Assembly: GCA_029857975.1 (NCBI GenBank)
Contig: JAOUFX010000128.1
Coordinates: 1-7,278, forward strand
DNA: 7,278 nt
Reading direction: 5' to 3'
DNA from: Deltaproteobacteria bacterium
Lineage (GTDB): Bacteria; Desulfobacterota; SM23-61
The position numbers were made by a program, and so were the translations under genes. Of this stretch, positions 1 to 6,500 are shown in pieces. Below the pieces are notes generated by a model. The model did not search any database. It had not been told where the DNA came from and worked only from the letters and a program-made list of their open reading frames with translations. Position 1 is the stretch's first letter, and every line of letters starts with the position of its first letter.

Positions 1-1200
1 TGCCCGACCGAGGCGATTCGGATTCGCCAGGGCAGAGCCGAAGTCATGCTTCACCGCTGTATTCAATGCGGGGAATGCATCCGGGTTTGTCCTCGCGAGG
101 CCTGGAAAGTACGCTCAAATTCTTATGAAAAAGTAAAAAAGGAAGGGAGAGCCGTGGCCATTTTAGACCCAGTGGTTTTTTGGCAGTTCGGCAGCCGAAT
201 CACTCCCCGGAGAGTGGCCGAAGCTTTCCTGGAGATTGGATTTACCGCTGTTCAGGAGCTGGGCAAAGCTCTGCAAATTTATGGATCAGCTGTCTCCTTT
301 TATCTGGCTTCTAAAGAAAAATCCATACCTCCCATTTCTTCAACCTGTCCGGCAGTGGTGCAATTGGTGCAAGTAAGGTATCCATCGCTAATCGAAAACC
401 TGGTTCCTATCATTCTTCCCCATCAAATCATGGCCCAGCATAAGCAAAAAGGGGGTCATGGAGACCTGGCCAACGGTTGGTATTATATCGTTCCTTGTCT
501 AGCCCAGGCAGAGGCCGTACAAGGGTTATTCTCCAAAGAAGGAATGTTGGCAGAAGCCATCCCCCTGGTCGATCTTTATAACCCATTGAAAGCCATAGTC
601 CGGCGAAAAAAGAAAATTTCTGAAGACTCTCCATGGCCCGAGACTGCAATTTCCGGGATGAAGTGGGCTATTGCCGGTGGAGAAAGCAAGGAGATAGGAT
701 TACCAGCCACCTTGATTGTGGATGGGATCCACCATGTGGCCAGAATCCTGGAATTGGCGGAGAGCGGACTGCTGGATGAAGTTCGGTTTATCGAAGCCTG
801 GGCCTGCCCGGGTGGATGCCTGGGTGGACCGCTGACCGTCCAGAATCCCTTTTGGGCCAAATATCATTTAGAAGAGTGGCTAAGGAAAAATGAAAAAGGA
901 GCGGGAGAGAAGAGGAAAAAGGTTTCTTTAGACAAGGAGAGTTTGCGGTGGAAGGGTCCTGTCCATTCCCGGCCTGGGATGCGTTTGGATGAGGATCTAA
1001 AGACGGCCATGGAAAAATTGCGCCGCATGGATGAGATCGTAAAAAAATTTCCGGGAATCGACTGCGGGGCTTGCGGATGTCCCAGTTGTTTAGCTTTTGC
1101 CGAGGATGTGGTCCAGGGACACGCTCGAGAAAAAGAATGCCTCTCTTTCCCTTACCTCTCCCCCCCAACGAGAGAGAAGGTGGGTGGAGGGGAAGGATAA
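1..1200 (+). CDS. Ferredoxin / [FeFe]-hydrogenase-like domain protein (5' end missing), probable redox sensor
   Basis: The frame is open from base 1, where CPTEAI is the end of a first 4Fe-4S motif, so the ATG at 46 is internal and the true start lies upstream. A second CxxCxxCxxxCP motif follows (Cys codons 58, 67, 76, 88). The middle resembles the catalytic domain of [FeFe] hydrogenases, with counterparts of its three signature loops: TCPAV (343-357), VPCLAQAEA (490-516) and EAWACPGGCLGGP (793-831). The first loop has Thr where the first Cys of TSCCP should be, so a normal H-cluster is doubtful. The C-terminus has a CGxCGxPSC-type 4Fe-4S motif (Cys codons 1063, 1072, 1087, 1138). Related proteins near bifurcating hydrogenase genes are often called HydS-like or '[Fe] hydrogenase large subunit C-terminal domain' proteins, and some carry a PAS domain that is absent here. 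I infer a redox-sensing role. The last 20 residues look repeat-derived. Confidence 0.85.
   Translation, partial: CPTEAIRIRQGRAEVMLHRCIQCGECIRVCPREAWKVRSNSYEKVKKEGRAVAILDPVVFWQFGSRITPRRVAEAFLEIGFTAVQELGKALQIYGSAVSFYLASKEKSIPPISSTCPAVVQLVQVRYPSLIENLVPIILPHQIMAQHKQKGGHGDLANGWYYIVPCLAQAEAVQGLFSKEGMLAEAIPLVDLYNPLKAIVRRKKKISEDSPWPETAISGMKWAIAGGESKEIGLPATLIVDGIHHVARILELAESGLLDEVRFIEAWACPGGCLGGPLTVQNPFWAKYHLEEWLRKNEKGAGEKRKKVSLDKESLRWKGPVHSRPGMRLDEDLKTAMEKLRRMDEIVKKFPGIDCGACGCPSCLAFAEDVVQGHAREKECLSFPYLSPPTREKVGGGEG
1141..1199. repeat. Purine/pyrimidine repeat at the 3' end of the hydrogenase-like gene
   Basis: A 26-base stretch (1141-1166), pyrimidine except for one A, is followed by AACG and then a purine-rich stretch to about 1199. 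CTCTC (1156-1160) can pair with GAGAG (1170-1174), and the pairing continues imperfectly outward. It resembles the palindromic C/T-rich then G/A-rich intergenic repeats I know from many bacterial genomes. It encodes the low-complexity protein end from about LSFPYL to the stop codon. The assignment to a repeat family is by eye only. Confidence 0.4.
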
Positions 1201-1243
1201 AAAGGAAATCCCTATTCAATTCAATTAAACAGGTGATTGATCA

Positions 1244-1588
1244 ATGAAACTAAAAGATTTAGCAGGACACTTGGAATGGGAACTCATGACCCGGAACGTA
1301 CCGGTAGAAGCCGAGGTCAAAACCGGATACGCCTCCGATCTTTTGAGCGATGTCTTAGCCAATTCCATCGAAGGAGACCTGTGGGTGACCCGGCAGACGC
1401 ATCTAAATATCGTAGCAATCGCGGTAATGCGGGACCTTTCGGGGGTACTCTTGGCCAATGGAGCGAAGCCAGATCCGGACACGATCGAGAAAGCCGTGGA
1501 AAAGATGGTGCCTATCTTCCGCACCCACCTGCCAACTTTTGAAGTGGTAGGTCGGCTTTATCAGCTGGGAATTTCTGGAGAGCGTTAA
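1244..1588 (+). CDS. DRTGG-like domain protein (114 aa)
   Basis: This small soluble protein resembles the stand-alone DRTGG-type proteins found beside NADH-dependent [FeFe] hydrogenase genes. The match rests on the pattern around VKTGYASDLLSDVLAN (residues 25-40), then a strand WVTRQTHLNIVAIAVMRD (47-64) and GVLLANG (67-73). It has no cysteines, signal peptide or membrane segment. DRTGG domains are also found in HPr kinase-like and CBS-domain proteins and probably bind a ligand; their exact role is unknown. The ATG at 1244 is preceded by AGGTGA (1231-1236) with 7 bases between. The gene begins 43 bp after the hydrogenase-like gene and ends 3 bp before the ATPase gene, so co-transcription is very likely. 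I infer a regulatory or ligand-sensing role for the complex encoded downstream. Confidence 0.75.
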   Translation: MKLKDLAGHLEWELMTRNVPVEAEVKTGYASDLLSDVLANSIEGDLWVTRQTHLNIVAIAVMRDLSGVLLANGAKPDPDTIEKAVEKMVPIFRTHLPTFEVVGRLYQLGISGER

Positions 1589-1591
1589 AAG

Positions 1592-2167
1592 ATGCAAGAA
1601 CTCTCCATGCATATTTTGGATATTGTCCAAAATTCCCTAGCTGCGGGGGCAACGCGAGTCGAAATCAAGATTGGGGAAGTTTTGGCGGAAGATCTTTTAA
1701 TGATTAAAGTAAGAGACAACGGCCGGGGAATCTCTCAGGAGGTTTTGTCGCGAGTGATGGATCCTTTTTTCACTTCGCGAACAACCCGCGAAGTTGGGTT
1801 AGGCCTAGCCCTGTTCAAGGAGGCTACCGAGCGTACGGGGGGCTACCTGGAGGTTCATTCCGAAGAAGGGAAGGGAACGTGGGTATTGGCCTGTTTTCAT
1901 CTCAATCATTTTGACCGGGCTCCATTGGGTGACATGGGAGAAACCCTGGGCGTTCTCATCTCCGGCAACCCCGAGGTGGACTTCTTTTACGAACATCGGG
2001 TGGATGGTCAGATTTACTTGCTGGACACCGGGGAGATGCGAGAGATTCTCGGGCCAGTCGGCCTGGACGACCCGTCGGTATTAGATTTTGTGCGGCAGGA
2101 CATTCAGATCGGATTGAAAAAGATTGGGGCGGCTACCTTTCCCCAAGTTATGGAGGTGTTGAGGTGA
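1592..2167 (+). CDS. GHKL/HATPase_c ATP-binding protein (anti-sigma or histidine-kinase-like, 191 aa)
   Basis: The N-terminal 105 residues or so form a histidine-kinase-like ATPase domain. The N-box is ILDIVQNSLAAGA (8-20, Asn14), the G1 box is VRDNGRGI (40-47), an F-box-like segment is DPFFTSR (57-63), and the glycine-rich lid is VGLGLALFKE (68-77). There is no dimerisation/His-phosphotransfer domain, receiver or membrane segment, so it is not a complete sensor kinase. It is closer to anti-sigma-factor kinases or stand-alone ATPase modules. The remaining 80 or so residues have no motif I recognise. The ATG at 1592 has GGAG at 1577-1580, inside the end of the preceding gene. The stop overlaps the next start (GTGA, 2164-2167), which suggests translational coupling. 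Similar ATPases sit beside DRTGG proteins in hydrogenase operons. A signalling role is inferred; the partner is not visible here. Confidence 0.82.
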   Translation: MQELSMHILDIVQNSLAAGATRVEIKIGEVLAEDLLMIKVRDNGRGISQEVLSRVMDPFFTSRTTREVGLGLALFKEATERTGGYLEVHSEEGKGTWVLACFHLNHFDRAPLGDMGETLGVLISGNPEVDFFYEHRVDGQIYLLDTGEMREILGPVGLDDPSVLDFVRQDIQIGLKKIGAATFPQVMEVLR

Positions 2168-2526
2168 ACGTCGAAGAGCTGAAAAAAATTAGAGAAAAAA
2201 CCCAAAGGGAGATGGACCTCCGCAATGGTGAGAAGGCCATCAAAGTCGTGGTAGGTATGGGAACCTGCGGTATCGCTGCGGGAGCCCGTCCCGTCATGGC
2301 AGCGATCAAGGATGAATTGGCCCGGAAGAGTGTTCAAAACGTAACCGTCGTCCAGAGCGGGTGTGCCGGATTCTGCGAGCAAGAACCCCTAATGGATATT
2401 TTTCGACCCGGCGAAAAAAAGGTGACTTACGGTAAGGTCAGTCCTGATAAGGCTCGGAAGATCGTGGTGGAACACATCTTGGGGGGACGGGTAGTGAACG
2501 AGTTCGTTTTCGCCCAGGAAAAATAA
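2164..2526 (+). CDS. HndB/HydD-like thioredoxin-fold [2Fe-2S] ferredoxin-like protein (120 aa)
   Basis: The protein has an N-terminal helix (about residues 3-20) and then a thioredoxin-like ferredoxin fold: VVVGMGTCGIAAGA (28-41) and QSGCAGFCEQEP (64-75). This matches the small HndB subunit of NADP-reducing hydrogenases and HydD of some NADH-dependent [FeFe] hydrogenases. Only three cysteines are present (Cys35, Cys67, Cys71). The first Cys of the CxxxxC pair seen in NuoE or the HydB N-terminus is absent, so cluster binding is not certain; I recall that related HndB-like proteins share this. The start is GTG at 2164, overlapping the previous stop codon by 4 bases, with GGAGGT about 6 bases upstream (2153-2158). 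The gene is probably an accessory or electron-transfer subunit of the complex that follows. The next gene begins after a 71-bp gap. Confidence 0.8.
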   Translation: MNVEELKKIREKTQREMDLRNGEKAIKVVVGMGTCGIAAGARPVMAAIKDELARKSVQNVTVVQSGCAGFCEQEPLMDIFRPGEKKVTYGKVSPDKARKIVVEHILGGRVVNEFVFAQEK

Positions 2527-2542
2527 AGGCCTAAGGAGCAGG

Positions 2543-2563
2543 GTGTGAGGCGTTAGGGGTTCA
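2543..2563. repeat. Short heptad-like G-rich repeat
   Basis: Three consecutive 7-base units can be read: GTGTGAG, GCGTTAG and GGGTTCA. They lie in the gap between the HndB-like and nuoE-like genes. The pattern is degenerate and short, so it could be chance, but a second heptad run follows the nuoE-like gene. Confidence 0.3.
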
Positions 2564-2581
2564 ACATAAAATGATAGCGCA

Positions 2582-2588
2582 AAAGGAG
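2582..2588 (+). promoter_or_regulatory. Ribosome binding site deciding the nuoE-like start
   Basis: AAAGGAG lies 9 bases before the ATG at 2598. The upstream in-frame ATG at 2571 has no comparable site at normal spacing and would add nine residues (MIAQKERNQ) encoded by the binding site itself. This supports 2598, or the adjacent ATG at 2601, as the real start. Confidence 0.7.
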
Positions 2589-2597
2589 AGAAATCAA

Positions 2598-3098
2598 ATG
2601 ATGGCTCAAATAATTCATGGCGCACAACCCGAGCCAGCGGAAGAAGTATTGTACGAAGAGTTGAAGAAGATTATCGCCCAAAACAAAGATAAGCCGGGAG
2701 CCCTGATCCTGGTTCTGCATAAGGCTCAGAATCTTTTTGGTTATCTTCCCCGGGAGGTTCAGCGCCAGATCGCCGATGGCCTGGGCATTCCATTGAGCGA
2801 AGTTACGGGGGTGGTGACTTTTTATTCTTTTTTCAGCATGGTTCCCAAAGGTCGCCACAGTATTAAGATCTGCCTGGGTACTTCGTGTTACGTTCGGGGA
2901 GGGCAGAGACTGCTGGGGGAGTTGCAAAAGAAGCTGCATGTCCCAGTAGGGGGGACGACGGAGGACCGGAGGTTTTCTCTGGAAGTGGTCCGTTGCATAG
3001 GGGCTTGTGGGCTCTCCCCGGCCATGACCGTGGGAGAAGATGTATTCGGGCGGGTGAAAAATACGAAGCTGGGTGAGATTTTGGAAAAATACAATTAA
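2598..3098 (+). CDS. nuoE: NuoE/HydC-like [2Fe-2S] subunit (24-kDa family, 166 aa)
   Basis: This is the thioredoxin-fold [2Fe-2S] subunit of NADH-oxidising modules, equivalent to NuoE of complex I, HydC of bifurcating hydrogenases and HndA. The N-terminal helical part (about 15-85) includes HKAQNLFGYLP and VTGVVTFYSFF, typical of the family. The cluster ligands are Cys92 and Cys97 (CLGTSC), then Cys133 and Cys137 (CIGAC). The length is normal for the family. It should dock on the NuoF half of the downstream fusion protein and carry an electron near the FMN; whether its cluster takes part in bifurcation or only in structure is not settled for this family. The start at 2598 was chosen over 2571 because of the ribosome binding site at 2582-2588. 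Unusually, its partner gene is 439 bp away, separated by repeat DNA. Confidence 0.93.
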   Translation: MMAQIIHGAQPEPAEEVLYEELKKIIAQNKDKPGALILVLHKAQNLFGYLPREVQRQIADGLGIPLSEVTGVVTFYSFFSMVPKGRHSIKICLGTSCYVRGGQRLLGELQKKLHVPVGGTTEDRRFSLEVVRCIGACGLSPAMTVGEDVFGRVKNTKLGEILEKYN

Positions 3099-3099
3099 T

Positions 3100-3127
3100 G
3101 ATTGCAGATTGCGGTATGCGGCATAGA
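3100..3127. repeat. Short heptad-like repeat after the nuoE-like gene
   Basis: Four adjacent 7-base units can be read: GATTGCA, GATTGCG, GTATGCG and GCATAGA. The first two differ by one base and the third by two more. The run starts directly after the stop codon. It recalls short tandem heptanucleotide repeats known from cyanobacteria and degenerate repeats common in anaerobe genomes. Coding function is unlikely. Confidence 0.45.
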
Positions 3128-3246
3128 AAGAAATAACAACTTCAATCGAATTGGACACAGATTCACCCCGTAAGATGTTTACTATCTGACAGGGTAAACA
3201 CAGATTTTTAGGATATTAACAGGATGAGGAGAAAATCCAATTCACC

Positions 3247-3315
3247 GTTACTCCCGCAAAAGCGGGAGTCCATAAGCCCGGGAAAAGACTGGATTCTTGC
3301 TTCCGCAGAAATGAC
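3247..3315. repeat. Decayed palindromic repeat nested in the first repeat copy
   Basis: The left arm (3247-3273) contains a perfect hairpin, CTCCCGC-AAAA-GCGGGAG (3251-3268). The right arm (3289-3315) matches the reverse complement of the left at 17 of 27 positions, and most mismatches are transitions. The layout resembles the widespread dispersed repeat of the form CCCGC-AAAG-CGGG ... CTGGATTCCCGC...AATGAC. It appears to have inserted into an older repeat unit. Confidence 0.55.
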
Positions 3316-3320
3316 AAAAC

Positions 3321-3340
3321 AAGGCCGGAAAGGGCTTTTT
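3321..3340 (+). terminator. Weak possible intrinsic terminator in the repeat region
   Basis: AAGGCC (3321-3326) can pair with GGCTTT (3333-3338, one G-U pair) around the loop GGAAAG, and five T residues lie at 3336-3340. The stem is short and overlaps the T run, so any termination would be partial. It could lower expression of the fusion gene relative to upstream genes, but may be only part of the repeat. Confidence 0.25.
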
Positions 3341-3417
3341 CATCAACCTGTTAATAAAAAAATAGTTATCTGTTGTAATCTGCGTCCTATTAAATTTATT
3401 GTATAAGAATTTCCTTA

Positions 3418-3500
3418 TTGGACACAGATGAACACAGATTTTCAGGATATAAAATACAGAAAATAGTTATCTGCCTTTATCCGTGGAAATCTGTGTCCTA
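3418..3500. repeat. Intact copy of the GGACACAGAT repeat unit
   Basis: This is the uninterrupted version of the unit duplicated in the composite region. It begins with GGACACAGAT (3420-3429) and ends with its exact 10-base reverse complement ATCTGTGTCC (3489-3498), so the transcript could fold into a long imperfect hairpin upstream of the nuoF-like gene. An additional internal ACACAGAT at 3432-3439 repeats the motif. Confidence 0.6.
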
Positions 3501-3525
3501 ATGAATTGAAGTTTTTTTGAATTGC

Positions 3526-3530
3526 GGAGG
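3526..3530 (+). promoter_or_regulatory. Ribosome binding site of the NuoF-GltD fusion gene
   Basis: GGAGG sits 7 bases before the ATG at 3538, outside the repeat boundary at 3512. The translation signal is therefore intact despite the repeat insertion. I saw no convincing -35/-10 promoter pair in the gap. Confidence 0.7.
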
Positions 3531-3537
3531 TTGATTC

Positions 3538-6500
3538 ATGGAAATTTGGCGGTCTCATGTTTTAGTCTGCGCCGGGGCAGGGTGCGTTTCTTCGGGATGC
3601 CGCGAGGTTCGCGATAATCTGGTCCAGGGGGTCATGGAATTTGGTCTACAGGGTGAAGTGAAAGTCATCGAAACTGGTTGCATCGGATCATGTGACCTTG
3701 GCCCGATCGTGGTAGTTTATCCCGAGGGAGTTTTTTACCAAAAAGTTAAAGCCGAAGATGTCCGGGTCATTGCCGAGGAGCACTTATTTAAGGGAAGAGT
3801 GGTTGAACGTTTGCTTTACACTGAGCCCACAACCACCCAGATCATTCCGACCTTTAAAGAAATCGATTTCTTTAAACTTCAGGAGAAAATCGTCCTGCGG
3901 AACTGCGGATTGATTGATCCCATGAACATCGAAGAGTACATTGCCCGGGAAGGGTACGAGGGACTGGCCCAGGCTCTCACTCGCAGGACTCCCCAGGAAG
4001 TGGTCGAAATAGTCCAACGCTCCGGACTTCGAGGCAGGGGCGGTGCGGGTTTCCCCGCCGGTACCAAGTGGCAGTTTACCCAGCAAGCCCAAGGATCACC
4101 AAAGTACGTGGTCTGCAATGCCGATGAAGGAGATCCCGGAGCTTTTATGGACCGATCTGTGCTGGAGGGTGATCCCCACAGCGTAATCGAAGCCATGGCC
4201 ATTGCAGGTTATGCCGTTGGCTCCAGCCAGGGGTATGTTTACGTGCGGGCAGAATATCCTTTAGCCATTGTGCGCTTAAGTCATGCCATTGAGCAGGCTC
4301 GCCAATATAAATTTTTGGGAGAAAAGATCTTTGAAACTGCTTTTGATTTCGATCTGGAGATTCGCATTGGAGCCGGCGCCTTCGTTTGCGGTGAGGAAAC
4401 CGCTTTGATGACTTCCATCGAAGGCAAACGAGGAGAGCCCAGGCCCCGACCCCCTTTCCCGGCAGTCGCCGGCCTTTGGAAAAAACCTACACTCCTGAAC
4501 AACGTAGAAACCTATGCCAGCATTCCCCCGATCGTTATTAAGGGGGCGGAATGGTATCGCCATTTCGGCACGGGAGGTAGTCGGGGAACGAAGGTTTTCG
4601 CCCTGGCCGGAGATATCAATAACGCGGGACTGGTGGAGATTCCTATGGGAACAACCCTCGGAAAATTGATTTACGATGTGGGAGGTGGAATCCGGGGAAA
4701 AAAGAAGTTTAAAGCTGCCCAAATCGGCGGGCCGTCCGGTGGGTGTATCCCGAAAGAACACCTGAACATATCCCTGGATTATGAGTCCGTAAAAGAGGTA
4801 GGGGCCATTATGGGTTCGGGGGGTCTCATCGTCATGGATGAAAACACCTGTATGGTCGACCTGGCCCGCTTTTTCATGGATTTCATTCAGGACGAATCCT
4901 GCGGTAAGTGCCCCCCTTGCCGGATTGGCAGCAAACGCATGCTGGAGATCCTGCGGAGGATCACCCAGGGGCAGGGGCAAGCGGGGGACATTGAACAGCT
5001 CCTTGAGCTTGGCGAACGGATTCGCGAGTCGGCCCTTTGCGGATTGGGTCAGACAGCTCCCAACCCCGTCCTTTCCACCTTACGCTTTTTCCGGGAGGAA
5101 TACGAAGAACACATCCAACACAAATATTGCCGGGCTGGTGTTTGCCAGGCCTTATTTGACGCCCCCTGCCAGAATGCTTGCCCCGCAGACAACAATGCCT
5201 GGGGCTATGTTACTTTGATCAGCGAAGGGAAATTCAAAGAGGCCATCGCGGTGATCAAAGAAAGGAACCCTTTTCCCCAGACCATGGGGCGGATTTGTTT
5301 CCATCCCTGTGAAAGCAAATGCCGGCGCGAGCAGGTGGAATCCCCGGTAGCCATTTGCGCCCTGAAACGCTTTGCGGCGGATTATGACCTGGAATCTAAC
5401 GATCCCTACTTTCCTGAGGTGGCCCCGAGAAAAGCAGAGAGATTGGCGGTTGTCGGCGCAGGACCGGCCGGGCTGGCCGCAGCTTACTTCTTGGCCCTCA
5501 AAGGATATCCCGTTACAGTTTTTGAAGCTTTGCCCATAGCCGGAGGCATGATGGCCGTAGGTATCCCAGAATACCGATTGCCCCGAAAAGTATTACAGGG
5601 AGAGATTGAAACTATCCTGAGATTGGGCGTTGAATTGCGCCTGAATTCGCCCGTGAACGATCTAAAAGCTCTCCAAGCCCAAGGATTCAAGGCGGTTTTC
5701 CTGGCCACGGGTGCGCACAAAGGCCTGAAGCTGGGAATTGCCGGCGAGAGGCTGAAAGGGGTTTTGGATGGAGTCTCTTTTCTACGCGATGTCAACCTGG
5801 ACAAACCGGTAAAAGTCGGTGAGCGCGTGGCCGTGATTGGCGGCGGAAACGTGGCCATCGATGCCGCCCGGACTGCCCTACGCCTGGGGGCCAGAGATGT
5901 GCAGATTTTTTATCGCCGCCAGCGTGAGGATATGCCGGCGGCTGACTGGGAACTTACTGCCGCCGAGAAAGAAGGGGTGAAAATCCATTATCTGGTCGCC
6001 CCGGCCCAAATGTGGGGGGGAAACGGCGGCCGGGCCAGGAGAATGGAGTGTCGGCGGATCGTTCTGAGTGATTTCGATCCCAGCGGGCGCAAGCGCCCCG
6101 TAGCCATTGCCGGTTCGGAGTTTGAGGTAGAGGTGGATACAGTGATCGCGGCGATTGGTCAGGTTCCGGATACGGAATGTTTCCGAGGCAATGGATTCCG
6201 GTTTGATTCCAGCGGAGCGTTTCTTGTGGACCCAGAAAATATGGCGACTGGAACACCTGGGATTTTCGCCGGTGGTGACAACGTGCGTGGACCGGCTTCG
6301 GCCATCGAGGCCATTGCTGACGGGCAAAAAGCCGCTATGGCCATCGACAGATTTTTAGGAGGCGACGGGTTATTGCCGAATCCATCCAGGGAGAGTCTGA
6401 AGGGGATGAAAGTCTCTTACGATGAGGAGTCTTATGCCGAGGAGCGTCCGCGCGTCTCCGTGCCTCAGATTCCTTTGACTGACCGCTATCATAACTTCCG

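Larger units (their letters stand above)
3139..3512. repeat. Composite nested repeat region between the nuoE-like and nuoF-like genes
   Basis: This 374-bp stretch fills most of the 439-bp gap and holds no credible gene. Its ends form an imperfect inverted repeat: 3139-3163 matches the reverse complement of 3488-3512 at 21 of 25 positions. Inside are two related copies of one unit. GGACACAGAT occurs at 3153-3162 and 3420-3429. A 20-base segment at 3197-3216 matches 3431-3450 at 19 positions. AAAATAGTTATCTG is identical at 3359-3372 and 3460-3473. AATCTGYGTCCTA occurs at 3377-3389 and 3488-3500. The first copy is split by a different palindrome (3247-3315). No transposase is present. It may be a MITE-like element or a dispersed palindromic repeat; no clear target duplication is visible. 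Confidence 0.7.

Noticed and set aside
788..1219. 143-residue open frame on the - strand
   Set aside because: It is antisense to the hydrogenase-like gene and starts in the low-complexity repeat; there is no family resemblance.
1237..1542. 101-residue + strand frame overlapping the DRTGG-like gene
   Set aside because: It is out of frame with the recognisable protein and has an arginine/serine/glycine-rich shadow composition.
2553..3158. 201-residue open frame on the - strand
   Set aside because: It is antisense to the nuoE-like gene, whose cluster cysteines and length are fully in line with the family.
3224..3406. Possible 60-residue + strand gene in the nuoE-nuoF gap
   Set aside because: It lies wholly inside repeat DNA, has no good ribosome binding site, and its protein has no recognisable feature.
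3373..3407. Promoter (TTGTAA ... TATAAG) in the repeat region
   Set aside because: The spacing between the two hexamers is 23 bases, too long for a standard sigma-70 promoter, and the region is A/T-rich enough for chance matches.
3139..3512. CRISPR array
   Set aside because: Repeats are only two copies, irregularly spaced and palindromic over long distance, with no constant repeat-spacer pattern.
4276..4980. Long open frame of 234 residues on the - strand
   Set aside because: It is opposite the highly conserved NuoF coding region and its protein resembles nothing; the + strand motifs are decisive.
5878..6327. 149-residue open frame on the - strand
   Set aside because: It is antisense to the GltD-like half and its sequence is proline/serine-rich shadow with no motif.
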